Notes: generated by a model not told the origin, from the letters alone. Counted from the stretch's first letter, positions 1 through 7,286 are shown. The stretch: 7,286 bases of DNA from Tagaea sp. (GCA_023653245.1 JAMNXK010000097.1:1-7286); one strand, 5' to 3'. Translations and numbers: made by a program.

Positions 1-1038
1 ATGGAATTTGTCGAAATTCGCCAGCATGTTGGCGCCCGAATCGAGCGCGTGCGCCGAGTTGAAAGCGCGCAAGCCCCCCGACGCGTCGGGCTCGACCCGG
101 ACCGCCCCGGTGATCAGCACCCCACCCGGCGGGGCGGCCTGGGCAATCTGCCGGCGCCGCTCGACCATGCGCGGATGATCGCCCCAGATTGGGAACGCCG
201 TCGCCGTCTCCGCCCAGATCACATGGGTCCGATCCGCGAATCCCGCCACGCGCGACAGCGCGATGGTGCGCTCGAGATTGGCCTCGCGCGCTTCGGGGTC
301 CCATTTGAGCGCTTGGGGCACCACGGGTTGGACCAGGCGCAAGCGCACGTCGGGGACGAACGCGGTCGGATTTTCCGAAAGGCGCCAGGCGCCGAACCCG
401 ACCGCCACGACCAAGGCGCCGGCCCCGGCCAGAATCGGCCGCCAGCGCAGCGTCGCCGGCAGGGCGAACAGCGCCACGCTCAGCGCCGACAGCCCGTAGG
501 CGCCGCCGATCGACGCGAGCTGCAGCATGGGTGCGGTCTCGGTCCACACCGTGGCGATCAGGTTCCAGGGAAAGCCGGTGAACAGGACCCCGCGCGCGAT
601 CTCGGCCAAGGTCCAAGCCACCGCCAGGAAGCACACGCCCGCGAGACCCGCCGGCCCCGCGCGCCACACGGCGAGCGCAGCCGCGCCCGCGAAGAGCGCA
701 AGGAACCCCGACAGACCGAACACCGCGAAGGGAATCATCCAGCCCACGCGGCTCCAGTCGATCAGCAGCGCGTTGGCGATCCAGTGCAGACCCGCGATGT
801 GGAAGCCGGCGCCGAACCACCAGCCGATTCCGAACGCCGACAGCCACGGCCGCTTGGCGTCGCGCGCAACACCTTGCAGCAGCCACAAAAGCCCCGCGAA
901 GGCGGCGAAGGCGAGCGGCAACACGTGCAACGGCGGCAAAGCGCCGGCCGCCGCGGCACCCAGTGCAAGGGCTAGGCCGCGCCTTCGCCAGCCCCGCGAC
1001 TCGCCGAGGCCGCGCGCGATCCGCGCCAATCGATCCAT
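1..1038 (-). CDS. lnt: Apolipoprotein N-acyltransferase (Lnt), C-terminus outside window
   Basis: Lnt transfers an acyl chain from phospholipid to the N-terminal cysteine of lipoproteins, the last step of lipoprotein maturation in the inner membrane. I translated 346 codons with no stop from ATG at 1038. Residues 1-222 are a chain of hydrophobic segments (about 21-58, 66-123, 131-148, 173-195, 200-217) containing the family signature FTGFPWNL at 153-160. The nitrilase-like domain starts near 231 with VRLRLVQPVVPQALKWD, close to the E. coli equivalent. Glu277 in IWAETA fits the catalytic Glu and Lys344 in NFDKFH fits the catalytic Lys. The catalytic Cys and the C-terminal membrane helix lie beyond base 1. 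The start is two bases after the corC stop and has no strong Shine-Dalgarno sequence, so translation is probably coupled to corC. The family call is secure from motifs and from the corC-lnt pairing. Confidence 0.95.
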   Translation of the reverse strand, partial: MDRLARIARGLGESRGWRRRGLALALGAAAAGALPPLHVLPLAFAAFAGLLWLLQGVARDAKRPWLSAFGIGWWFGAGFHIAGLHWIANALLIDWSRVGWMIPFAVFGLSGFLALFAGAAALAVWRAGPAGLAGVCFLAVAWTLAEIARGVLFTGFPWNLIATVWTETAPMLQLASIGGAYGLSALSVALFALPATLRWRPILAGAGALVVAVGFGAWRLSENPTAFVPDVRLRLVQPVVPQALKWDPEAREANLERTIALSRVAGFADRTHVIWAETATAFPIWGDHPRMVERRRQIAQAAPPGGVLITGAVRVEPDASGGLRAFNSAHALDSGANMLANFDKFH

Positions 1039-1040
1039 GC

Positions 1041-1928
1041 TCAATCGTCCGCGCCGTCGCGCGGCGCTTTGGCGGTGTGCGGGCGCGCTTTGAGTTTCTT
1101 GATCCGGCGCGGATCGGCGTCGACGATTTCGAACTCGCTGCCGGCGGCGTGGCGGATCACCTCGCCGCGCCCGGGCACGCGGCCCGCGACGGCGACGACA
1201 GCACCGCCCACCGTGTCGATATCCGCATCGCGGGTTTCGTCGTCGAGCGTCAATCCGGTCTGCGCCTGGAACTCCTCGATCGACATCCGCGCGTCGACGA
1301 GCCAGCCGTCGGGGAGTTTTTGCAGCCGCGGCCCATCCTCGACGTCGTGCTCGTCCTCGATGTCGCCGACGATCGCCTCGACCACGTCCTCGACGGTCAC
1401 GAGCCCGTCCACGCCGCCATACTCGTCCACGACCAGCGCGAGATGCGTGCGCGACTTGCGCATCTCCAGCAGCAGGTCGAGCACGCGCATCGACGGCGCC
1501 ACGAACAGCACTTTGCGCAGCAGATCGGCGAGCTTGGCGGTGGAACCGGCCTGGCGGGCGCGCACCACGTCCTTGAGGTGGACGAAGCCGAGCACGTCGT
1601 CGAGCGTGTCGCGATAGACCGGCACGCGGCTATGCGCCTCGCGCGCGAAGAACTCGGCCAGGCGGTCGAGATCGACCTCCTGCTCGATCGCCACGATGTC
1701 GGCGCGCGGCACCATCACGTCCTCGGCCGAGAGCTGGCGCAAGCGCAGCACGTTGGCCAGGATCGCGCGCTCGGCCGCCCCCATCGGCTCGGCGGGCGCG
1801 TCGCCCTCCTCGATGATCTCTTCGATCGTGTCGCGCAGCTGCTCCTCGGCCGCACGGCCCTTGGGGCGCAGCATCGTGCGCAAACGCTCGCGCAGGCGGT
1901 CGGCGAAAGTGGATTCGGTGTCGGTCAT
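1041..1928 (-). CDS. corC: CBS-domain protein of the CorC/HlyC (YbeX) family
   Basis: This is a cytoplasmic 295-residue protein of the CorC/YbeX type, linked in enterobacteria to magnesium/cobalt efflux and ribosome homeostasis; older annotations call it hemolysin-like. Residues 1-45 are charged and probably helical. A first CBS repeat runs about 69-128, with VMVPRADIVAI at 71-81 and RVPVYRD at 101-107. A second runs about 136-190, with LALVVDEYGGVDGLVTVEDV at 163-182, the most typical stretch. The transporter-associated CorC_HlyC domain covers about 206-285, including DTVGG at 238-242. No membrane segment is present, which separates it from the longer CNNM-type relatives. ATG at 1928 overlaps the ybeY stop as ATGA. 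The frame is open further upstream to 2345, but that part overlays ybeY and has no family similarity. No clear Shine-Dalgarno sequence precedes the ATG, so coupling is likely. Whether it transports anything itself cannot be told from sequence. Confidence 0.93.
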   Translation of the reverse strand: MTDTESTFADRLRERLRTMLRPKGRAAEEQLRDTIEEIIEEGDAPAEPMGAAERAILANVLRLRQLSAEDVMVPRADIVAIEQEVDLDRLAEFFAREAHSRVPVYRDTLDDVLGFVHLKDVVRARQAGSTAKLADLLRKVLFVAPSMRVLDLLLEMRKSRTHLALVVDEYGGVDGLVTVEDVVEAIVGDIEDEHDVEDGPRLQKLPDGWLVDARMSIEEFQAQTGLTLDDETRDADIDTVGGAVVAVAGRVPGRGEVIRHAAGSEFEIVDADPRRIKKLKARPHTAKAPRDGADD

Positions 1929-2386
1929 CGGCGGAATTTCCGGGCGCGATAGGGATCGGGCACGCGCAAGCGGCGCAAGACCCGGCGCTCGCGCGCCTCC
2001 ATGGCGAGCGCTTCGGGAATCGTCTCGTGGTCCCAGCCCAACAGATGGAGCGTGCCGTGCACGACCAGATGCGCGAGATGGGCGTCGAGCTTCTTGCCTT
2101 GGGCGCGCGCTTCGGCCGCACAGGTCTCGAAGGCCAGCGCCACGTCGCCGAGCGCGCCGGGCGCGTCGTCGGGGAAGGACAGCACGTTGGTCGGCTTGTC
2201 GAGCCCGCGGAAATCGTGGTTGAGCGCGCGCAAGCACGAATCGTCGGCCAGCTTGTAGCGGATCTCGCCCACGCGCGCGGCACCGTCCAGCGCCGCGCGC
2301 GCCGCACGGCGGACCAGCGCGTGCGCGCCGCGCACGCGTCGGCACCAGCGCGGATCGTCGATCGACACGGCCAAGGCGGCGTTCAT
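1925..2386 (-). CDS. ybeY: Endoribonuclease / rRNA maturation factor YbeY
   Basis: YbeY is a zinc-dependent single-strand endoribonuclease involved in 16S rRNA 3'-end maturation and late ribosome quality control. The 153-residue length is typical. The metal-binding signature HGTLHLLGWDH lies at 110-120, giving ligands His110, His114 and His120. The second family motif, RGLDKPTNVLSFP at 60-72, contains the conserved Arg60 next to the active site. ATG at 2386 overlaps the phoH stop as ATGA and is preceded by GAGGAA at 2400-2395 with an 8-base spacer, so this start is well supported. Its own stop overlaps the corC start in the same way. Placement between phoH and corC is the classic context. The Arg-rich C-terminal tail (about 132-153) is longer than the catalytic core requires, but I give it no function. 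Confidence 0.96.
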   Translation of the reverse strand: MNAALAVSIDDPRWCRRVRGAHALVRRAARAALDGAARVGEIRYKLADDSCLRALNHDFRGLDKPTNVLSFPDDAPGALGDVALAFETCAAEARAQGKKLDAHLAHLVVHGTLHLLGWDHETIPEALAMEARERRVLRRLRVPDPYRARKFRR

Positions 2387-3344
2387 TTCGTGGCTTCCTC
2401 GCGCTTGCGATAGGCCTCGACGATGCGCCCGACCAGCGGATGGCGCACCACGTCCTGGCCGGTGAAGCGCGTGACGCCGATGCCTTGCACGCCCTCGAGC
2501 GTGTCGAGCGCTTCGGCCAAACCCGATTTCTGCCCGGGCGGCAGATCGATCTGGGTGAGATCGCCGGTCACCACCATGCGGCTGCCCTCGCCCAGGCGGG
2601 TGAGGAACATCTTCATCTGCATGGGCGTCGTGTTCTGCGCTTCGTCCAAGATGGCGAAGGCGTTGGCGAGGGTGCGCCCGCGCATGAAAGCGAGCGGGGC
2701 GACTTCGATTTCGCCCGAGGTCAGGCGCTTGGCGACCAGATCGGGCGGGAGCATGTCGTGCAGCGCGTCGTAGAGCGGGCGAAGATACGGATCGACCTTT
2801 TCCTTGAGATCGCCGGGCAGGAAGCCGAGCCGCTCGCCCGCCTCGACGGCGGGCCGCGACAGGATGATCCGGTCGACCTTGCCGGTGATCAGGTGATCGA
2901 CCGCCACCGCGACCGCCAGATACGTCTTGCCGGTGCCCGCCGGGCCCACGCCGAAGACGAGCTCGTTCTGCTTGAGCGCCTTCAGATAGGTGCCTTGCAT
3001 GTTCGTGCGCGGCGCGACGCGCCGCTTGCGCGTGGCGATCGCCAGGCCTTCGGCGTCGAACAGCTCGCGCTCGCCCGCCCCGTTCGACGGCGTGGTGAAG
3101 CGCACCGCCGCCTCGACCTCGCCCAGATCCACGGGCATGCCCTTCACGAGTTTGGCGTAGAGCGCGTTGAGCGCGTCGCGCGCGGCTTGCGCGCCCGAAT
3201 GCGGGCCTTGGATGCGCACCTCGTTCCCGCGCGAAGCGATGGTCACGCCGAGCAGCTGCTCGATGCGCGCCAAGTGCCGGTCGTGTTCGCCGAACAGCGC
3301 GGAGAGAAGGCGGTTGTCGTCGAAGGCCAGATGGATGGGTCCGG

Positions 3345-3348
<4 letters not shown>
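2383..3348 (-). CDS. phoH: PhoH family P-loop ATPase (YbeZ), TTG start
   Basis: This is a cytoplasmic PhoH/YbeZ ATPase, thought to be a partner of YbeY in RNA metabolism; its exact substrate is unsettled even in well-studied bacteria. With the TTG at 3348 it has 321 residues, close to the family norm. An N-terminal KH-like region spans about 1-75. The ATPase domain holds Walker A GPAGTGKT at 135-142, the family segment [17 protein letters not shown] at 164-180, Walker [10 protein letters not shown] at 231-239, and the sensor stretch [12 protein letters not shown] at 259-270. The TTG overlaps the miaB stop (TTGA) and sits 8 bases after AGGAAAGG. No ATG occurs in frame until residue 71, which would remove the N-terminal domain. 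The same frame stays open upstream to 4728, but that part lies over miaB and is out of frame with it, so it is a shadow. phoH shares ATGA with ybeY. The family is certain; the TTG start is likely but unproven. Confidence 0.93.
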
Positions 3349-4685
<1,337 letters not shown>

Positions 4686-4700
4686 GCGACCCGAGAGGCG

Positions 4701-4728
4701 ATGTTACAGGCCGCCGCCCGCCCGTCAA
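4701..4728 (-). promoter_or_regulatory. Candidate sigma-70-type promoter upstream of miaB
   Basis: On the minus strand TTGACG (4728-4723, five of six matches to TTGACA) is followed by a 16-base spacer and TAACAT (4706-4701, four of six matches to TATAAT). The element fits inside the 48-base gap between the olsA stop and the miaB GTG. The start of transcription would fall near 4694, leaving a leader of only about 9 bases. It could give the miaB-phoH-ybeY-corC-lnt block its own expression, separate from fur-olsB-olsA. The spacer is one base short of ideal and the surroundings are GC-rich, so chance is possible. Confidence 0.45.
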
Positions 4729-4733
4729 AGGCC

Positions 4734-5579
4734 TTAGGCGGGCAGCGGGGCAGGGTGTTTGGCATGGCTATGCGGGCCCGGCAAGGGCGCCGGATCGCGC
4801 CCGGCAAGGGCCTCGGTCAGGCTCCGGGCGATCACGAATTCGCAGTGGTGCGCCAAGGCTTTACGCGATCCGGCCTGGGCCAGTGTCAGAGGCTCGTGGA
4901 AGATCACGTCGACCTCGATCCGGCCCAATCCCGCGACCACCCACAGATGCGGGGCGAGCTCCATATCGCCATACCAGGCCACCGCCGGCCGCAAGACCCG
5001 GCCCATCGGCATGCCGTCGAGTCGCGTCCAGGCGATGGTCACCGGCTGGACCACGACAGGCTTGGCGCCTTCCGGCCGCTCGGCGACGGCGAACAACGCG
5101 CTCTTGAAGCGCTTGATCCGGTTGCCGTCGCCCGTCGTGCCCTCGGCGAACAGCACCAGGCGCGCCCCTTCGTCCAGGCGCTTGGCGATCGCGTCGCGCT
5201 CGCGGCCGACATTGCTCGCGCGCCGATCGACGAAGACCGTGCGCTGGAGCTTGGCGAGCTGGCCGAAGAGCGGCCAGCGCGCGACCTCCGATTTGGCCAC
5301 GAAAGACAGCTCGGCGATTCCGCCGAGGACCGTGATGTCGAGATAGGAGATATGGTTGGACACGAACAGGACGGGCCCGCCGGCGGCCGGCAGCCCGCGC
5401 ACGCGCACGTCGAAGCCCAAAATGCGCGCCGACAGGCGATGGTAGAAGACCGGCAGACGGCGCGCCGCTTGCGCGCCAAGGGCCAGCAGCAGCGCTTGCA
5501 CCGGCATCAGACAAAACGTCAGCGCCAGATACGCCGCCAGACGCAGCGCCGCCAGCGCGGACGATCCGGGATTTTCCAT
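4734..5579 (-). CDS. olsA: Lyso-ornithine lipid O-acyltransferase (OlsA), PlsC-type acyltransferase
   Basis: This is a 281-residue PlsC-family (LPLAT) acyltransferase at the inner membrane. An N-terminal hydrophobic segment spans about 8-37. The catalytic HX4D motif is His76 to Asp81 in SNHISYLD, and the substrate-phosphate/acyl motif FAEGTTGDGNR lies at 144-154. Because it directly follows olsB, the likely reaction is acyl transfer from acyl-ACP to the hydroxyl of lyso-ornithine lipid, completing ornithine lipid. The alternative is PlsC, acylating lysophosphatidic acid; some relatives do both, and sequence alone does not separate them. ATG at 5579 overlaps the olsB stop by one base (TGATG) with no strong Shine-Dalgarno sequence, so coupling to olsB is expected. 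The frame stays open upstream to 6056, but that part overlays olsB. The C-terminal tail (263-281) is rich in Pro and His, with PAPLP occurring twice, and lies outside the enzyme fold. Confidence 0.82.
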   Translation of the reverse strand: MENPGSSALAALRLAAYLALTFCLMPVQALLLALGAQAARRLPVFYHRLSARILGFDVRVRGLPAAGGPVLFVSNHISYLDITVLGGIAELSFVAKSEVARWPLFGQLAKLQRTVFVDRRASNVGRERDAIAKRLDEGARLVLFAEGTTGDGNRIKRFKSALFAVAERPEGAKPVVVQPVTIAWTRLDGMPMGRVLRPAVAWYGDMELAPHLWVVAGLGRIEVDVIFHEPLTLAQAGSRKALAHHCEFVIARSLTEALAGRDPAPLPGPHSHAKHPAPLPA

Positions 5580-6445
5580 CAGCCCGGCTGGACGCCCGGC
5601 GGCGCGGACGCGCGGGTATAATGATTGAAGTACTTGTCCGTCACCTCGTCGGTGACGACCAGGATGCAAACGTCGATCGTGTTGAACTCGCGGTCGATCA
5701 CCGCGCCTTCGCCCACGAAACCGCCCAGGCGCAGATAGCCCTTGATCAGCGGCGGCAGGGCCGCGATCGCCGCGCGCGCGTCGAACGCGGCGGCGGCGGC
5801 ACCGTGTTCGGCGGCGACCGGCGGCAGGATATCCATGGCGACGCGCAGTGCGGGCAGCGCGCGCGCGCGCACGGCCTCGGGCGCCAGGTGATTGTGATGC
5901 AGATAGGAAAGGGCCGCGGCGTGGGCTTGCGGATCCACGCCCGGCAGCGAGGCGCAGCCGAACATCAGCTTGACGTCGTGGCGGAAGACATAGGCGGCGA
6001 TGCCCTTCCACAGCAGCTGCATCGTCGGCCGGTTGCGGTGATCGGCGTCCACGCAAGAACGGCCGAGTTCGAGGATCTCGCCCGGCACGGATTCGAGCTT
6101 GGAAATGTCGAACTCGGTGGCGGTGTAGAAGCCGTCATGGGCGCGCGCGACCGAGCGGCGCAGCAGGCGGTACGTGCCCACGATCGCCGCTTCGCCCTCC
6201 CCTTTGGCGTGGTCGAGGACCAGCAGGTGGTCGCAATAGGAATCGAACTTGTCGGCGTCGCGCCCCGTGCGCCGCGCTTCCGCACCGGGCTTGGCGCCGA
6301 GCTCGTCCACGAACACCCGGTAGCGCAGGCGCTGCGCCGCTTCGATTTCCGCGGGCGCGGTCGCGAGCCGGACTTCGAGATGGCCCGAGCGGATCGGCGG
6401 GAATCCGGCTTCGATCACGACGGCTTCTTGCGGCAGGGCGCTCAT
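5579..6445 (-). CDS. olsB: L-ornithine N(alpha)-acyltransferase (OlsB)
   Basis: OlsB transfers a 3-hydroxyacyl group from acyl-ACP to the alpha-amino group of ornithine, giving lyso-ornithine lipid. The 288-residue protein belongs to the GNAT-related family once labelled hemolysin-like. Family marks are RLRYRVFVDELGA at 39-51, DKFDSYCDHLLVLD at 65-78, GTYRLLR at 90-96, EILELGRSCVDADHRN at 123-138, the LMFGCASLPG stretch at 160-169, and the C-terminal PPLIKGYLRLGGFVGEGAVI and DREFNTIDVCIL segments at 231-262. ATG at 6445 overlaps the fur stop as ATGA and is preceded by a near-perfect AAGGAGG (6459-6453) with 7 bases of spacing, the strongest ribosome site in the window, so OlsB may be made in larger amounts than Fur from the same message. 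The frame is open upstream to 6973 without homology, over fur. The substrate is inferred from family and the olsA neighbour. Confidence 0.88.
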   Translation of the reverse strand: MSALPQEAVVIEAGFPPIRSGHLEVRLATAPAEIEAAQRLRYRVFVDELGAKPGAEARRTGRDADKFDSYCDHLLVLDHAKGEGEAAIVGTYRLLRRSVARAHDGFYTATEFDISKLESVPGEILELGRSCVDADHRNRPTMQLLWKGIAAYVFRHDVKLMFGCASLPGVDPQAHAAALSYLHHNHLAPEAVRARALPALRVAMDILPPVAAEHGAAAAAFDARAAIAALPPLIKGYLRLGGFVGEGAVIDREFNTIDVCILVVTDEVTDKYFNHYTRASAPPGVQPG

Positions 6446-6930
6446 TTCGAGTCCTCCTTGTCCTGACCGGCGGCCGGGTCGAGCGGCACCCCGTAGAGTT
6501 CGAGCCGATGCCCGATCAAGTCGTAGCCGTGCCGGCGCGCGATGTCGCGCTGCAGGCGCTCGATTTCCGCGTTGTGGAATTCGATCACCTTGCCGCTTTT
6601 CATGTCGATCAGGTGGTCGTGATGCTCTTCGGGCGCTTCTTCGTAGCGCGCGCGCCCGTCGCCGAAATCGAGCTTGGTGAGGATATTGGCTTCCTCGAAC
6701 AGCTTCACGGTCCGGTAGACCGTGGCGATCGAGATGCGCGGATCGATCGCCGAGGCGCGGCGATAGACCTGCTCGACGTCGGGATGGTCGTCCGCCTCGG
6801 ACAATACGCGCGCGATGACCCGGCGCTGGCCGGTCATCTTCAATCCTTTTTCCAGGCACAGGCTTTCGAGACGGCGCGGCATGCGCAAAACAACTCCGGG
6901 ATCGGCTGCGAGATACGCCATACCATCCAT
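6442..6930 (-). CDS. fur: Fur/Mur family metal-responsive transcriptional regulator
   Basis: This is a ferric-uptake-type repressor that binds DNA as a dimer when loaded with iron or manganese. Numbered from ATG at 6930 (162 residues), the winged-helix domain covers about 21-98, with KMTGQRRVIARVL at 31-43 and the recognition segment ISIATVYRTVKLFEE at 66-80. The dimerization/metal domain follows, with His103, His104, Asp105, His106, Glu117 and His134 matching regulatory metal ligands of E. coli Fur. The structural-zinc Cys pair is absent: E. coli CLDC is DMKS here (109-112), as in many alphaproteobacterial Fur/Mur proteins, so iron versus manganese sensing cannot be decided. The start is uncertain. 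ATG at 6930 has AGGAG with 10-base spacing and is the longest possible form, since an in-frame TGA lies above it. ATG at 6882 (residue 17, giving 146 residues) fits family alignments better but has only GGAG 11 bases away. The stop overlaps olsB. Confidence 0.93.
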   Translation of the reverse strand: MDGMAYLAADPGVVLRMPRRLESLCLEKGLKMTGQRRVIARVLSEADDHPDVEQVYRRASAIDPRISIATVYRTVKLFEEANILTKLDFGDGRARYEEAPEEHHDHLIDMKSGKVIEFHNAEIERLQRDIARRHGYDLIGHRLELYGVPLDPAAGQDKEDSK

Positions 6931-6982
6931 GCGAAGCGCGCTCCTGGAAGCGACTCGACGACCGGGGGGTCACGCATGGATG
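6924..6982 (-). repeat. 10-bp inverted repeat in the fur leader
   Basis: CATCCATGCG at 6982-6973 on the minus strand is repeated in perfect inverse as CGCATGGATG at 6933-6924, with 39 bases between. The second arm contains the ATG at 6930. Inside the loop, CGCTT and GAGCG (6952-6948 and 6943-6939) can form a 5-pair hairpin (one G-U pair) around a 4-base loop that holds part of the AGGAG ribosome site. The first arm begins about where transcription from the TATAAT box should start. It could be an RNA structure or a pair of protein-binding half-sites. Confidence 0.6.
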
Positions 6983-6989
6983 TACCCGG

Positions 6990-7019
6990 ATTATATGGCG
7001 AGTTCGTGACGCCCGTCGA
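6990..7019 (-). promoter_or_regulatory. Candidate sigma-70-type promoter for fur-olsB-olsA
   Basis: The minus strand carries a perfect TATAAT at 6995-6990. Eighteen bases upstream is TCGACG (7019-7014), four of six matches to TTGACA. A perfect TATAAT is striking in such GC-rich DNA, and it sits in the only gap longer than 50 bases, between rimI and fur. Transcription would begin near 6983, giving a leader of about 53 bases to ATG 6930 or about 101 bases to ATG 6882. The -35 box lies within the palindrome CCGTCGACGG (7022-7013), which could serve as an operator. I see no recognisable Fur, Mur or Irr box here. Confidence 0.65.
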
Positions 7020-7031
7020 CGGTCGGATCGG

Positions 7032-7286
7032 TCAGGCGATCCGCCCCGGATCGACGGCGAAAGTCAGGGCGTCGGCCAAATGCCCGTCCTGACGGCGATA
7101 ATAGTCCTTTCGCCGCCCGATTTGGCCGAATCCCAGCGTGCGATAGAGCGTCAGCGCCGGGGCGTTGTCGGCGGCGACCTCCAGATGCAAGCTGCGCGCG
7201 CGCGGCACGACCGCGGCGACCGCGCGCACCAGCGCCGCCCCCAGACCCTGGCGGCGATATTCGGGGGCGACGCCCAAGGTGAGCAG
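7032..7286 (-). CDS. rimI: Ribosomal-protein alanine N-acetyltransferase (RimI), N-terminus outside window
   Basis: Only the last 84 residues are in the window. They form the C-terminal half of a GNAT acetyltransferase: the acetyl-CoA pyrophosphate loop RRQGLGAAL at visible residues 11-19, the strand LHLEVAADNAPALTLYRTLGF with the conserved Glu, Asn and Tyr, and RRKDYYRR, which matches the RimI RKxYY segment. RimI acetylates the N-terminal alanine of ribosomal protein S18. In many alphaproteobacteria rimI lies between tsaB and fur, which agrees with the order here and suggests that tsaB lies just past the edge. Other GNAT enzymes share the CoA loop, so the name rests on the YY motif and on context. 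After the TGA at 7034-7032 there is no convincing terminator, so some read-through into fur is possible. Confidence 0.85.
   Translation of the reverse strand: MLTLGVAPEYRRQGLGAALVRAVAAVVPRARSLHLEVAADNAPALTLYRTLGFGQIGRRKDYYRRQDGHLADALTFAVDPGRIA

Noticed and set aside
1..975. 324-codon plus-strand open frame opposite lnt, and the similar frames at 963-1952, 2440-3528, 5621-6466 and 6508-7092
   Set aside because: All are antisense shadows of minus-strand genes. They have low-complexity composition and no family motifs.
4707..4736. AAGGCC...GGCC(T) inverted match after olsA as a terminator
   Set aside because: The stem is only 5-6 bp with a loop near 18 bases and no T-run follows; it also overlaps the promoter-like element.
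5857..5870. GCGCGC run inside olsB as a simple repeat of interest
   Set aside because: It encodes Arg-Ala-Arg within an intact reading frame and many similar runs occur across the window, so it reflects base composition.
5580..6056. Upstream extension of the olsA frame to 440 residues
   Set aside because: It overlays the olsB C-terminal motifs, and the ATG at 5579 forms a standard TGATG junction.
6446..6973. Upstream extension of the olsB frame to 464 residues
   Set aside because: It overlays fur; the ATG at 6445 has a near-perfect ribosome site and the family N-terminus fits there.
7011..7031. Short GACG-GG-CGTC type hairpins after rimI as a rho-independent terminator
   Set aside because: The stems are 4-5 bp and have no T-run; such matches are frequent in GC-rich DNA.

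Overview
The window reads as chromosomal DNA of a high-GC alphaproteobacterium, most likely of the Rhodospirillales type. This rests on the GC-rich third codon positions, the Fur protein without its usual cysteine pair, the presence of ornithine-lipid genes, and the gene order rimI, fur, olsB, olsA, miaB, phoH, ybeY, corC, lnt. The assignment is by pattern recognition; no search was run. Every gene I can support lies on the minus strand, so transcription runs from high to low coordinates. Coding density is very high, and the only gaps between genes are 101, 48 and 2 bases.

Upstream end (7286 down to 5579). The window opens inside rimI (ribosomal-protein N-acetyltransferase; N-terminus outside the window). 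A 101-base gap follows, holding a perfect TATAAT box and a 10-bp inverted repeat, then fur (Fur/Mur-type metal regulator). Fur overlaps olsB by ATGA, and olsB overlaps olsA by one base (TGATG). OlsB and OlsA catalyse the two acylations that make ornithine lipids, so a metal regulator and a phosphorus-free membrane lipid pathway appear to share one message.

Middle and downstream end (4733 down to 1). A 48-base gap holds a plausible second promoter for miaB (tRNA methylthiotransferase, GTG start). After that come phoH (TTG start overlapping the miaB stop), ybeY (endoribonuclease and 16S rRNA maturation factor), corC (CBS-domain envelope/ion-efflux protein) and lnt (apolipoprotein N-acyltransferase, C-terminus outside the window). 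Successive junctions are TTGA, ATGA, ATGA and a 2-base gap. This matches the miaB-ybeZ-ybeY-ybeX-lnt order known from Escherichia coli, so the block is an old and well-described one.

I see no mobile element, CRISPR array, RNA gene, clear rho-independent terminator or foreign-looking island. No previously undescribed multi-gene system is evident. The most unusual signals are in the fur leader, where a 10-bp inverted repeat would trap the longest-frame fur start codon, with the Shine-Dalgarno sequence inside a smaller nested hairpin, and in the unbroken chain of translational couplings. Many long plus-strand open frames are antisense shadows of high-GC genes.
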